This document shows positions 54,964-63,279 of a stretch of DNA of 64,000 nucleotides, piece after piece. The notes below the pieces were generated by a model. It searched no databases, was not told where the DNA came from, and was given only the letters and a program-made list of their open reading frames with translations. Numbering within the stretch: the first letter of the stretch is position 1; each line of letters starts with the position of its first letter. The stretch is from Sideroxydans sp. Its GTDB lineage: Bacteria > Pseudomonadota > Gammaproteobacteria > Burkholderiales > Gallionellaceae. Location: contig VMTA01000018.1 of the NCBI GenBank assembly GCA_013791855.1, forward strand, positions 53,659-117,658, read 5' to 3'. The position numbers and the translations under genes were made by a program.

Positions 54964-55820
54964 CGCCGCTGCTGGCTGTCGGCCTGTCGGTGCTGTTGCA
55001 TGTGTCGTGGAACCTGTTGACCCGGCGCACGCACAGCGATGCCAATTTCCTGTGGTGGATCGTCGGTCTGCATGTGCTGACCTTCGCGCCGCTCGCCCTG
55101 CCGGGCTTCCTGCATGCTGCGCAGGAAGCGCCGGTGCTGTATCTGTGCGCCGCGATCAGCGGTGTCGCCAACGGTCTCTATTTTCTCGGCCTGCGTGCCG
55201 CTTATCACGTCGCACCCGCCAGTGCGGTCTATCCCATGGTGCGCAGTTCGCCGCTGCTGATCGCGGTGGTCGAAACCTTGTTCTTCGCGCGTGAATTCCC
55301 CCTCGCGTCCTGGCTCGCCATTCTCGTCGCGGCTGCTGGCCTGTGGCTGATCGCCACCAGTTCACACGATGGCGTGCGACGCTTGAGCCGGGCTTGGCCG
55401 TACGCACTGTTCGCCGCAGCGATGACTGTGATCTACAGCCTCAGCGACAAGGTGGCCGCCGCACATCTGGATGGCTTGGACGTCGCGCTCGGTTACGTGT
55501 GCGTGAACTACGCCATCGGCTGGCTGTTCCTGTGCGCTGAACAGAAGCGCCGCACAAAGCGTTGGGTCCCGGCGATCACGCCGTCGAAACGCGCGTTGTT
55601 GATCGGTACGCTGGGCGTGGGTACGGCTTACGCGCTGGTGATCTATGCCATGCGCTGGTTGCCCGCCGCCTACGCGGTGACGCTCACCAACGCGGGCATC
55701 GTGCTCACCGTGTTGCTGGGCATCGTGTGGCTGAAGGAACACGAAGGCTGGCGCCAGCGTGCGGTCGGTGCAGGGTTGGTGGTGATGGGTCTGGTCGGGG
55801 TAGGCGTGTTGTCCGCCTGA
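54960..55820 (+). CDS. EamA/DMT family transporter in the phn operon
   Basis: 286 residues, about ten hydrophobic helices in two EamA repeats (YHVAPASAVYPMVRSSPLLIAVVE and MRWLPAAYAVTLTNAGIVLTVLLG mark the two halves). Overlap with phnP (ATGA) places it at the end of the phn operon. A role in exporting or importing a pathway metabolite is possible, but DMT substrates cannot be predicted. Confidence 0.8.
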   Translation: MTPLLAVGLSVLLHVSWNLLTRRTHSDANFLWWIVGLHVLTFAPLALPGFLHAAQEAPVLYLCAAISGVANGLYFLGLRAAYHVAPASAVYPMVRSSPLLIAVVETLFFAREFPLASWLAILVAAAGLWLIATSSHDGVRRLSRAWPYALFAAAMTVIYSLSDKVAAAHLDGLDVALGYVCVNYAIGWLFLCAEQKRRTKRWVPAITPSKRALLIGTLGVGTAYALVIYAMRWLPAAYAVTLTNAGIVLTVLLGIVWLKEHEGWRQRAVGAGLVVMGLVGVGVLSA

Positions 55821-57437
55821 TCAGGCAGCCTTTGCCAGCTTGAACTGTCCGACGGTATCGAACAGCACCTTGGAGCTGTTCGCCAGCGTCAGCATCTCGT
55901 TGCGAGCCTGCTCGAAGCTGACGGCGGTGTCGGCGCTGATGGTGGCGACGGAATCGATGTTGCGCCAGATGTGTTCGCCGACTGCGGATTGGTCTTCGGT
56001 GGCGCTGGCGATCTGGCGCATCATCTCGGCCACGACGTGCACGGAATTCTCGATCTCCAGCAACACCTGACCCATGCCTTCGCCGTGCAGCACGCCCTGC
56101 GCCACTTCCTGTTTGGCCAGTGCCATCGCCTTGCTGGCGCCGTCAGTCTCGTTTTCGATCAGTTGCACGATCTTGTTGATGTCGGTGGTGGCATTGGCGG
56201 TGCGTTCGGCCAGCTTGCGCACCTCGTCGGCGACTACCGCGAAGCCGCGTCCCTGCTCACCGGCGCGCGCCGCTTCGATGGCCGCGTTCAGCGCCAGCAG
56301 GTTGGTCTGGTCGGCGATGTCCTTGATGAGCGTGCTGACCGAGCCGATCTGCTTGATCGACTGATGCAGCGCTTGCATGGTCTGCACCGAGGAGGCCACG
56401 GTCTGGTCGATCTGGTTCAGCGCGACGATGGTGGCACGGCCGGTGTCGCTGCCGGCGCGCACCAGGTCCAGCGTCTTGCTGGATGCGGCGGCAGCATTGC
56501 CCGCGTTGCTGGCGATGGTCTTGATGGTGTTGCCCATGCCTTCGATGGCATCGCTCACCTGCGAAGCCTTGGCGGATTGTTCCTTGGCGTTGGCCGTGAC
56601 CGAGTGCGCCATCTGGCTCACGCCGTGCGCGGTGCGCTGCGTCTGGTCAGCCGAGGTGTGCACCTCGTGCAGGATGTCCTGGAAGCGCGCGATGAAGTTG
56701 TTGATGGTGGTGGCGAGATGGCTGATCTCGTCGTTGTTGTACACCGGCAGGCGGCGGCTCAGGTCGCCGTGATGCAGATGGGTGATCTCGCTGATGAAGG
56801 CGTCCAGTCGTTTGCGCAGGTGCTGGCCGAACAACGTCTGCGACACCAGTGTCAGCAGCCCCAGCAACAGCATCGGCGCCAGCACGATCCACAGCAGGTC
56901 GTTCATGCCGCTGCGGATGCTCAGGGCCGACGCTGCTTCAAGTTCCTTGTTGGCCAGCACCATCCCGTCCAGACTTTGCACGACAGGCTCCAGATACATG
57001 CCGTAGATCGCATCCGGGATCACCAGCGCATCTTCCGGACTGGTCGCCGCGATCTTGATCGCGCTGCGGAAGCCCTTGGTATAGGCCGCCCAATTTTCGG
57101 ATATCTCCTGCAACTGTTTCTGCATGTCCGCATCGGCCGTCGCTTCTGTGATGCGCTGCAGCGATGCGGCGATGTCGGCATCGGACTGTTTCAACTGCGC
57201 CTCGCTCTCGACCATCACCGGATCGGCACGGCTCACCGCCAGCGCGGTCGCCTTGATCTCGATCAGGCTCTTGGATGTGGTCTGCAGCGACTGATAACCG
57301 CGGAACTCCTGACGCAACTGGTTCAGGTTCAGCATCACGAACACGATCACCGCCAGCATGCCCAGCAGCGACAGGCCGGTCATCAAACGCAACTGGTGTT
57401 GCAGCGAGAGTTTCTTGAGCGGTGAGAACAGGGTCAT
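55821..57437 (-). CDS. methyl-accepting chemotaxis protein
   Basis: 538 residues from ATG 57437, preceded by GGAG; a TTG extension at 57452 is less likely. Cytoplasmic tip, helix 1 (about 24-44), periplasmic four-helix-bundle-like sensor (about 45-190), helix 2, HAMP, and the signalling hairpin with [19 protein letters not shown] and [15 protein letters not shown]. No C-terminal CheR pentapeptide. Its stop directly abuts the EamA gene (convergent). Confidence 0.94.
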   Translation of the reverse strand: MTLFSPLKKLSLQHQLRLMTGLSLLGMLAVIVFVMLNLNQLRQEFRGYQSLQTTSKSLIEIKATALAVSRADPVMVESEAQLKQSDADIAASLQRITEATADADMQKQLQEISENWAAYTKGFRSAIKIAATSPEDALVIPDAIYGMYLEPVVQSLDGMVLANKELEAASALSIRSGMNDLLWIVLAPMLLLGLLTLVSQTLFGQHLRKRLDAFISEITHLHHGDLSRRLPVYNNDEISHLATTINNFIARFQDILHEVHTSADQTQRTAHGVSQMAHSVTANAKEQSAKASQVSDAIEGMGNTIKTIASNAGNAAAASSKTLDLVRAGSDTGRATIVALNQIDQTVASSVQTMQALHQSIKQIGSVSTLIKDIADQTNLLALNAAIEAARAGEQGRGFAVVADEVRKLAERTANATTDINKIVQLIENETDGASKAMALAKQEVAQGVLHGEGMGQVLLEIENSVHVVAEMMRQIASATEDQSAVGEHIWRNIDSVATISADTAVSFEQARNEMLTLANSSKVLFDTVGQFKLAKAA

Positions 57438-57561
57438 GGTCGTGTACTCCAAAGGATAAATATAAGAAGAATCTTATAGAGCGTTTGTTACAGTCCCGTG
57501 AAACGTTGCAGTCGCTAGATGACCTGAAGAGGCAACAGCTGATCGGCGCACCCAGTGCCGT

Positions 57562-58155
57562 TCATCGCGTGGCGAGCCGGGTCGCTTGCGGGCATTTGCC
57601 GGATAGTTTGGTGTTTTGTTCTTCGGCCAAACGGGCGATGTCGCCGAAGCGTTTCTCCAGGTCGTGCTTGGCGAAGTGGTCGATGATGAACAGCGGCAGC
57701 ATGGTGTCCGGCTCCCATCTGCCTTCGAATCGCAGTGTGCTGCCGGATGGGTTCGGTTCGATCAGCCAATGTCCGCTGAAAGATTTTGAATCGCCGGATA
57801 GCTGGGTGAAGGTCAGTTTGCTGTTGGGGTATTCGGTGAATTCCATCACCGAGTGCAGGTGGATGTGCATGAACAGCACGCGCTCTTCCGCGGTGCGCTC
57901 AACTTTCACTGTGTTGTCAGATTCGCGGTAGGCCTTGGAATCCAGGATGCCGGGCAGCTTGGTGGCGGATTCGTAATCGGTGAGATAAAGGTATGCCGCA
58001 CATTGCGAAAGCGAAGTGTCGAAACGGGCATTGAGCAGATAGGTGCCGCCGTTCCTTTGCACTTCGACCTGGAGTGCGTTATCTCCGGGGATGGGTGTGG
58101 CGTTGGCCGCAAGTGTCAGGAATAGTGCGACGAGCGGTATCGATGTGCGCTTCAT
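57562..58155 (-). CDS. exported SRPBCC/START-like protein
   Basis: 197 residues; signal peptide (KRTSIPLVALFLTLAANA). YLLNARFDTSLSQCAAYLYLTDYES and the closing DHFAKHDLEKRFGDIARLAE helix fit the SRPBCC lipid-binding fold. A periplasmic lipid- or ligand-binding role is possible. Monocistronic; it is separated from the upstream divergent gene by 245 bases. Confidence 0.65.
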   Translation of the reverse strand: MKRTSIPLVALFLTLAANATPIPGDNALQVEVQRNGGTYLLNARFDTSLSQCAAYLYLTDYESATKLPGILDSKAYRESDNTVKVERTAEERVLFMHIHLHSVMEFTEYPNSKLTFTQLSGDSKSFSGHWLIEPNPSGSTLRFEGRWEPDTMLPLFIIDHFAKHDLEKRFGDIARLAEEQNTKLSGKCPQATRLATR

Positions 58156-58219
58156 GTCGCATGTTTATAGACCCGCCGCATGAAAAGTATGTGAAGGATG
58201 CAATACAGTTTGATGATGC

Positions 58220-58241
58220 CATCCCCTCGATTGAGGGGATG
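58220..58241. repeat. perfect hairpin in the 58.2 kb intergenic gap
   Basis: CATCCCCTC pairs with GAGGGGATG around GATT. It lies between two divergent genes, so it is not a terminator for either. Possible operator or RNA element. Confidence 0.45.
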
Positions 58242-58400
58242 ATCCTGCAGCCGTAAAATCTTCCAGATTTTCTGCGGCATTAATATATTGTTAACGGGAA
58301 TCATCCAGAATATGGCGCTCTGGAATGATCCCATGCCACATGGACGGCGGAAGGTCGCCCGATTGATCCCCTTGCAATCCGCTATTGCCGCACTACAAAT

Positions 58401-58823
58401 ATGCCCAAGACGATTCCGATCCAACCCGAGAGCAAATGCTCCAGCTGCAAGACCTCAAGTTGCTGCACCTACATCACGCAACCGATCAAGAAGCCCCGCG
58501 ATCAAAGCGATTACAAGAATCTGCTCTGGCAGGTCTCGCATGAGAACGTCTCGGTGTTCAAGGACGGAGACGGCTGGTATCTGATGATCGATGGAAGGTG
58601 CGAGCACCTTCAACCCGACGGGCGTTGCGGGATCTATGAGAGCCGCCCCGATGCGTGCCGGGATCATAGCGACGAGTCATGCGAATTCGACAGGGTGCTG
58701 TCGGCTGATTTCAAGCTGTTCTTCCCGACCTACGAATCCCTGCTGGCGCATTGCAGGAAGAAATTCAAGGATTGGGGAAATGAGAGCGTCAAACCTGAGA
58801 AGAAATCAAAGAGAAAATCCTGA
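58401..58823 (+). CDS. YkgJ-like cysteine cluster protein
   Basis: 140 residues with Cys motifs CSSCKTSSCC near the N-terminus, then GRCEHLQPDGRCGIYESRP and CRDHSDESC. This is the CxxCxxxC-type zinc or Fe-S cluster family (YkgJ/UPF0153). Function unknown. The Lys-rich tail (EKKSKRKS) is basic. Confidence 0.8.
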   Translation: MPKTIPIQPESKCSSCKTSSCCTYITQPIKKPRDQSDYKNLLWQVSHENVSVFKDGDGWYLMIDGRCEHLQPDGRCGIYESRPDACRDHSDESCEFDRVLSADFKLFFPTYESLLAHCRKKFKDWGNESVKPEKKSKRKS

Positions 58824-58848
58824 TGCGATCTTGAGACCGCTGTCGCGG

Positions 58849-59382
58849 CTAGATGAACAGGAACGACCCCCAGGCGATCAACGCACCCAGCGCCGCACCC
58901 GCCAGCACATCGCTGGGATAGTGCAAGCCAAGGATGGGACGGGACAGGGCGACCATTGCGGAGAACGGCACCAGCAGCCAGAACAGGCCGGGGTAGTAAG
59001 ACAGCGCCACGATGCAGAACACGGTGGCGTGCAGGGTGTGGCCGGAAGGGAAACTGAACTGGTCCAGCGTCTTGCCCACGCATGTGATCGCGGGGTAGAC
59101 GTTGAAGGGGCGCGGGCGCAAGGTCTTGCCCTTGATGAGTTTGTACAGCAGCGTGCCGGTGCCGCCCGCGATCAGCATGTGCAACACTGCGGGTACAGCA
59201 TCGTAACCATCTTGCAGCAGGAAAGAGATCATCAGCACATACCAGAACACGCCGTCGCCCAAACGGCTGGCGAGGCGGAACAGGTTGCGCAGGGTGAAAC
59301 TGCGGCTCAGCCGGTTGCACGAAACGCACAACGCGACATCGAACTGCTTAATCTGTTGCAGCGGAGAGCTGAGGTTGGCCAT
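58849..59382 (-). CDS. PAP2 superfamily phosphatase
   Basis: 177 residues, about five hydrophobic helices. Phosphatase motifs: KGKTLRPRP (KxxxxxxRP-like), FPSGHTLH (PSGH) and SRPILGLHYPSDVLAG (SRxxxxxHxxxD). It likely dephosphorylates undecaprenyl diphosphate or a phospholipid at the membrane. It overlaps the glycosyltransferase by 35 bases. Confidence 0.88.
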   Translation of the reverse strand: MANLSSPLQQIKQFDVALCVSCNRLSRSFTLRNLFRLASRLGDGVFWYVLMISFLLQDGYDAVPAVLHMLIAGGTGTLLYKLIKGKTLRPRPFNVYPAITCVGKTLDQFSFPSGHTLHATVFCIVALSYYPGLFWLLVPFSAMVALSRPILGLHYPSDVLAGAALGALIAWGSFLFI

Positions 59383-60571
59383 GTTTCACTCCCTGTGAAC
59401 GAACGGTGTCCAGCAGTACAGCTTCCATCTGACCCATGATGTGTTCCCAGGTCAGCGATTCAACAGTGTCGCGTGCAGTCAGGCCCAGACGGCGCACGCG
59501 CGGCAGATCGTTCGCCAGCGTGCGCGCCTCGGCGATGAATGCATCGCTGTCGGCATAGCTCGCCAGCAGACCGTTCACATCGTGTTTGATGTGCTGCTGC
59601 GCGGCGGCGTAGTCGTAGGCGAGTGTCGCCAGTCCGCTGGCCATCGCCTCGACGGTCACGTTGCCGTAGGTCTCGGTCAGGCTGGGGTAAAGGAAGATAT
59701 CGCCGGAAGCGTAGTGACGTGCCAGCGCCTCGCCGGTCTGCATGCCCGCGAAGATCACATGCGGATGTTGCTTTTGCAGTTCGGCGCGCGCCGGGCCATC
59801 GCCCACCATCACCAGACGCAGCATCGGGTTCAGTCTGCGCATCTGCTCGAACGCCTGGATCACCACCTGCAGGTTCTTTTCCGGCGCAATGCGGCTCACC
59901 AGCATCACCACCAGTGTGTCATCCCCCGCGTTCCATGAGGCGCGCAATTCCGCATCGCGCTTGGCCGGATGGAACAACTCCGTATCCACCCCGCGCGACA
60001 CCACCAGTACGTTCTGATATCCCTCGTGCTCCAGTTGCTGTTGCAGCGAAGCGGTGGGCACCAGCGTGCAGGCCGACTTGTTGTGGAAGTGGCGCAGGTA
60101 AGCGGCGATGGGCTTCTTCAACAGGCCGATGCCGTAGTGCTGCGTGTAATTGTGGAAATTGGTGTGGAAGTCCGTGCTCACCGGGATCGCCAGCTTGCGC
60201 GCCGCCGACAACGCCGACCAGCCCAGTGGCCCCTCGGTCGCGATGTGCACCACGTCCGGCCGCTGCGCGCGCCACAACTTCAGCAACAGGTTCTTCGCAG
60301 GCAAGCCGGATTTCAGCTCCGGGTAACCGGGGATCGGCATGCCCGACACCAGCGTCTCCGCATAGCTGGCCTCGGCAGCCGGTGCATCCTGCTTGCCCTG
60401 CCGCGGGCGGATCATATGGATGCGATGCCCGCGCTTGAGCAGCCCGTGCACCATGCGACCGATGGTGATGGCCACGCCGTTCACTTCCGGCACGTAGGTT
60501 TCGGTAACCAGCGCGATACTCAGCGCTGGCGCGACATGAAGAGTTTCGTTCGGTGTAGTCATGGCGCGCAT
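59348..60571 (-). CDS. GT4 family glycosyltransferase
   Basis: 407 residues. GT-B fold: N-terminal VTETYVPEVNGVAITIGRM, C-terminal nucleotide-sugar site LTETYGNVTVEAMASGLATLAYDYAA with the E-x7-E motif. Such enzymes with this N-terminus often transfer mannose or glucose to lipids. Coupling with the PAP2 gene suggests a lipid-linked sugar pathway. ATG 60562 is an alternative start. Confidence 0.9.
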   Translation of the reverse strand: MRAMTTPNETLHVAPALSIALVTETYVPEVNGVAITIGRMVHGLLKRGHRIHMIRPRQGKQDAPAAEASYAETLVSGMPIPGYPELKSGLPAKNLLLKLWRAQRPDVVHIATEGPLGWSALSAARKLAIPVSTDFHTNFHNYTQHYGIGLLKKPIAAYLRHFHNKSACTLVPTASLQQQLEHEGYQNVLVVSRGVDTELFHPAKRDAELRASWNAGDDTLVVMLVSRIAPEKNLQVVIQAFEQMRRLNPMLRLVMVGDGPARAELQKQHPHVIFAGMQTGEALARHYASGDIFLYPSLTETYGNVTVEAMASGLATLAYDYAAAQQHIKHDVNGLLASYADSDAFIAEARTLANDLPRVRRLGLTARDTVESLTWEHIMGQMEAVLLDTVRSQGVKHGQPQLSAATD

Positions 60572-60883
60572 CGTGGCGCGCGCGTGTGAATATTTGATTA
60601 CGGTGGGTTGAAGAGTTTGTGACGGGGGAGGGGGCTTGAAAATATATAGGCCAAATTTCTGCTTGGAGCGAGGAGGGGGGTCGGGCTAGGATGCGTTACA
60701 GAGCAATATGTTGAGAAATTACATTGACAGCCATACGCAATAATTTAGGCAGCCCAATTCAAACTGTAATTATCCAAAGCGTTGATATATTTAACCTTGG
60801 TGTGAATTTGAGAGGAATTAGGCGGCATTTTGCTTTGACGGCTGCGCCGTCTAAATCACGTTGGGCAACTAAGGAGTAATCCC
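60572..60883. other. transition from core genome to cassette array
   Basis: 312 bases without a supported gene. GC content drops from the left. A TTGACA hexamer at 60724 has no good -10 partner. A candidate attC site starts near 60752 and ends at 60866. No integrase gene or clear attI is seen between the glycosyltransferase and the first cassette. Confidence 0.6.
60752..60866 (+). repeat. candidate attC site 0 (left boundary uncertain)
   Basis: The right end GTTGGGC (60860-60866) fits the core site GTTRRRY and lies 17 bases before the first cassette start, as in the other cassettes. A possible partner GCCCAAT is at 60752, and a small stem GACGGC/GCCGTC lies between. The left half is weak; it could be a degenerate attC or part of an attI. 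Confidence 0.4.
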
Positions 60884-61363
60884 GTGCGAGACCAAGACCT
60901 TCGTTATGAACTGTTAAAGGAAATCTACGACCAGCGCGCAGAAGATCATGTGCAGATTGGCCTTGGCGCTATGCAGAGCCCTGAGCAAAGCGAGCGCATA
61001 CGTATTGCCCGGCAGCTAGCTGAGCACGGCCTAATTAAATTCCAAATGCTTAATCTCCATCTCGGCGGGCTGGCTTCTATCACGGCTGAAGGCGTTGATG
61101 TCATGGAAGGCGCTGTGAAACCACCAATCGCTATGAATATCGATCAACGTCAGACCATCAATATCAATGGTTCTTCCAACTTCCAGGTGGGGCACGGTAA
61201 TACTCAGGAAATCCAAGCCGGTGTATCCATACTTCTCAACGCAATCGAGAAGTCCGATGCTTCGCCTCAGCAGAAAGAAGAAGCAAAGACATTGCTCCGA
61301 AAATTTCTGGAGCACCCATTGGTTTCGGCTGTTGCTGGGGGTGCCATTGGTCTCCTCGGCTAA
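60884..61363 (+). CDS. cassette 1: winged-helix-like protein with RHIM-like motif
   Basis: 159 residues from GTG 60884 (AAGGAG upstream). Residues 1-76 look like a small winged helix (ERIRIARQLAEHGLIKFQML, then ITAEGVDVME). Residues 90-110 are polar and Asn/Gln/Gly-rich, containing FQVGHGNTQEI (100-110), which matches the RHIM amyloid core pattern (hydrophobic)-Q-(I/V)-G-x-x-N. A helical stretch with acidic/basic residues (EKSDASPQQKEEAKTLLRKF) and a glycine-rich hydrophobic end (PLVSAVAGGAIGLLG) follow. Possible signalling adaptor that oligomerises through the motif. Confidence 0.6.
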   Translation: MRDQDLRYELLKEIYDQRAEDHVQIGLGAMQSPEQSERIRIARQLAEHGLIKFQMLNLHLGGLASITAEGVDVMEGAVKPPIAMNIDQRQTININGSSNFQVGHGNTQEIQAGVSILLNAIEKSDASPQQKEEAKTLLRKFLEHPLVSAVAGGAIGLLG

Positions 61364-61366
61364 GTT

Positions 61367-61456
61367 GCCCAACACTACGGTCAAGGCCGCTCCCTCCGGT
61401 CGCTGGACGCTGCGCGATAAAGCTCCGCGCAGCGCCCCTTACCTATAACGTTAGCT
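61367..61456 (+). repeat. attC site 1
   Basis: 90 bases from GCCCAAC (RYYYAAC) to GTTAGCT (GTTRRRY). The interior forms a hairpin GCTGCGCG/CGCGCAGC (61410-61437 region), extended with a one-base bulge (GGAC versus GCC), typical of attC extrahelical bases. The left core site lies 4 bases after the cassette 1 stop. Confidence 0.82.
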
Positions 61457-61470
61457 ATCGGTAGCCAGCC

Positions 61471-62214
61471 ATGCCCAGCCTTCGAAAGAAATATGGAATC
61501 GTGATCCTTATGGACGCGCTCGGTGCGCGGCAATACTCCGAGGACAAGATAAAGAGATTCCTTCAAGCGCGTTCGAGACTGAACTCGATGCTTGCTCATC
61601 AGGCCAGTTCATTAAAGAGTGCTAACCGAGCCATACCACCACCGAAGCCCGTAACTTTTACATTCGGTGACACTCTTGTTGTCGTATGTGAACTTAGGGT
61701 GACGAAGTATCGTGCCGCCCAAATATACGCAATGCTGATGCTCATGCAGAACTACCTCTTCCATTCGATGGAGGAAGGTATAGTGTTTCGTGGCGCATTT
61801 AGCATTGGTACCTATATTGATGATGCTGCCTCCAATACCGTTATGGGGGAAGCGCTTATCGATGCAGCTTCGTGGTATGAAAAATCCGATTGGTTTGGAC
61901 TGGCATCGACCCCACGAACAAACAGTGTGCTTGAGTTACTCTTTTACGAGGCTAAGTCTTTTCTAGTAGACCCAATGTTTGTCATCCAGTATCCAGTTCC
62001 AATGAAGGATGGACGGGCCATCGACCTCTACACAGTCTCTTGGGCCGGGCGTTTCTTTCATAACAAAACAAAACACCCTGAAAAGACATTTATAGATGCC
62101 ATACAAAAGCTTCCAGTGCCACTTGGGACGGAATCGAAGCATATCAATTCAAAAAAGTACTTCTATGAAGTTGCGCACTTGCTGGAGGCCAAGAAAAGTG
62201 ATGCTTCGAAGTAA
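61471..62214 (+). CDS. cassette 2: class III nucleotide cyclase-like protein
   Basis: 247 residues from ATG 61471; no clear SD. Motif order matches a class III cyclase fold: VILMDALGARQYSE (DxxG, Asp15), FTFGDTLVVV (GD, Asp67), then FRGAFSIGTYI (Arg107) and GEALIDAASWYEKSDW (126-141), analogous to the RxGxxxG and GxxVNxAxRxE region of adenylyl/guanylyl cyclases. A single domain with no membrane or HAMP part. Pycsar defence uses stand-alone cyclases, but membership is unproven. Confidence 0.6.
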   Translation: MPSLRKKYGIVILMDALGARQYSEDKIKRFLQARSRLNSMLAHQASSLKSANRAIPPPKPVTFTFGDTLVVVCELRVTKYRAAQIYAMLMLMQNYLFHSMEEGIVFRGAFSIGTYIDDAASNTVMGEALIDAASWYEKSDWFGLASTPRTNSVLELLFYEAKSFLVDPMFVIQYPVPMKDGRAIDLYTVSWAGRFFHNKTKHPEKTFIDAIQKLPVPLGTESKHINSKKYFYEVAHLLEAKKSDASK

Positions 62215-62235
62215 CAGCAATTGCTTCGCAGGGAT

Positions 62236-62361
62236 GGATAACCACTCATTCCACCGGACCTGCGCAAAAAAACGAGAGGTCTCGGGGGTAGGTCTTGCAT
62301 TGACGCATGCAAAAAGTGAATGTTGTATTGCAAGACCTGACCCCAGTGTGTTGCGTTAGAT
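62236..62361 (+). repeat. attC site 2, degenerate and interrupted by a palindrome
   Basis: The right core GTTAGAT (62355-62361) is canonical, 15 bases before the cassette 3 start. The left core is weak (GGATAAC, 62236). ATTCCACCGGACCTGCGC resembles an attC arm. A 60-base palindromic element lies between the halves. Confidence 0.45.
62285..62344. repeat. 60-base palindromic element inside attC site 2
   Basis: Left arm GGGGTAGGTCTTGCA (62285-62299) and right arm TGCAAGACCTGACCCC (62329-62344) are reverse complements except one unpaired base. Such GGTCAGGTCTTGCA palindromes resemble REP/MITE-type elements. No coding content. Confidence 0.75.
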
Positions 62362-62375
62362 TATTGGAGGTAATT

Positions 62376-63170
62376 TTGGAACTCGCACTCATCGCACTAA
62401 TGATCATCGTGGTCTTTAAGACGGCCATCATCAGTTCCATAAACGAACATCTTTCGTCTATATCCAGCAACGCAGAGCCGCTGATCAAATACTTAGGGGC
62501 ATCAGCAATTCTGGCCGCGACGGTCGCAGCGTTGCCATCGCTGTTTATGATCATCTACATGAGAACTGAGGGATTTTTTGCATACGAGCTCTTCACCCGC
62601 GACTCACATGCATTTGGTGTATTGGCGGGAAATATTTTCGTAAATTTCTTGGTGTTGTCTTTTGGCTTTTTTGGTGCCGCAGTATTGTTTGCAGCCAAGG
62701 CCGACAAATTGATGCTTGGTATTATTGCATTGTTAAATGGCCTATTTGTTACCTACTTTCTTCTCCTCGCGTACGTCACATCCCGATGGTTACTCGTTGG
62801 CGGTATGCTCGCCATAACGCTTGCCATCGCAGGCTATCTGTATTTTTGGCTTTCAAGTGGCGTTTCTGGCAAGGCACGATTCTGGTATGCACCGCTAGTC
62901 ATTGCCGCTCTGCTGGTCTTTTTTCCAATATTGGCTCCTGGCCCGACCACCGAATTAACTGCCAGCGCCCTTGCACAAATGAAAGTGGGGGGAATGATGG
63001 TTGAGATAAATGAACCAGTACAAATTTTCGCGCCGAAAGATGGCCATAAAGCGGTTAGGCAGTGGCTGGTCTTGCGAACACCGGACGCTCTGTATCTCAA
63101 GCCTGATCGTGAAAGTACGAGCGTTACAGTGTTAAAAGCGGAAGGCTTCACCGTGTCGCCATCAAAATGA
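62376..63170 (+). CDS. cassette 3: polytopic membrane protein with C-terminal soluble domain
   Basis: 264 residues from TTG 62376, chosen because GGAGG lies 5 bases upstream and the attC core directly before it; a frame to ATG 62307 would start inside the palindrome. About six hydrophobic helices occupy residues 1-195 (ALIALMIIVVFKTAI, LGASAILAATVAALPSLFMI and others). The last about 70 residues are soluble, strand-rich (MMVEINEPVQIFAPKDGHKA) and may form a small beta domain. No family recognised. It could be an effector or transport protein. Confidence 0.6.
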   Translation: MELALIALMIIVVFKTAIISSINEHLSSISSNAEPLIKYLGASAILAATVAALPSLFMIIYMRTEGFFAYELFTRDSHAFGVLAGNIFVNFLVLSFGFFGAAVLFAAKADKLMLGIIALLNGLFVTYFLLLAYVTSRWLLVGGMLAITLAIAGYLYFWLSSGVSGKARFWYAPLVIAALLVFFPILAPGPTTELTASALAQMKVGGMMVEINEPVQIFAPKDGHKAVRQWLVLRTPDALYLKPDRESTSVTVLKAEGFTVSPSK

Positions 63171-63174
63171 CCAA

Positions 63175-63260
63175 ATCTAACATGGCGCTCAACCTCGCTC
63201 CCTTTGGTCGCTGGACGCTGCGCGATAAAGCCGCGTAGCGCCGTTAGCTCTACGTTAGGT
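63175..63260 (+). repeat. attC site 3
   Basis: 86 bases from ATCTAAC to GTTAGGT, whose cores pair in 6 of 7 positions. Bases 63197-63231 match attC site 1 (61389-61423) with 2 mismatches. The hairpin GCTGCGCG/CGCGTAGC is kept with one mismatch. An extra GTTAGCT (63243-63249) lies 11 bases before the right core. Confidence 0.85.
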
Positions 63261-63279
63261 CCCTAAAAGAGAAAATGCC

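Noticed and set aside
55971..57425. 484-codon open frame on the + strand
   Set aside because: It is the antisense shadow of the chemoreceptor gene; the translation is His/Gln/Arg-rich with no family motif.
58591..59439. 282-codon + strand frame
   Set aside because: Shadow of the PAP2 phosphatase gene, with Gln/Arg/Ala-rich low-complexity translation.
60572..60760. An integrase gene or cassette promoter upstream of the array
   Set aside because: No integrase-like frame exists there, and TTGACA at 60724 has no -10 at correct spacing.
61471..63170. A proven Pycsar operon
   Set aside because: The two genes are separate cassettes with an attC-like site between them, and no cyclic-nucleotide-binding domain was recognised in the membrane protein.
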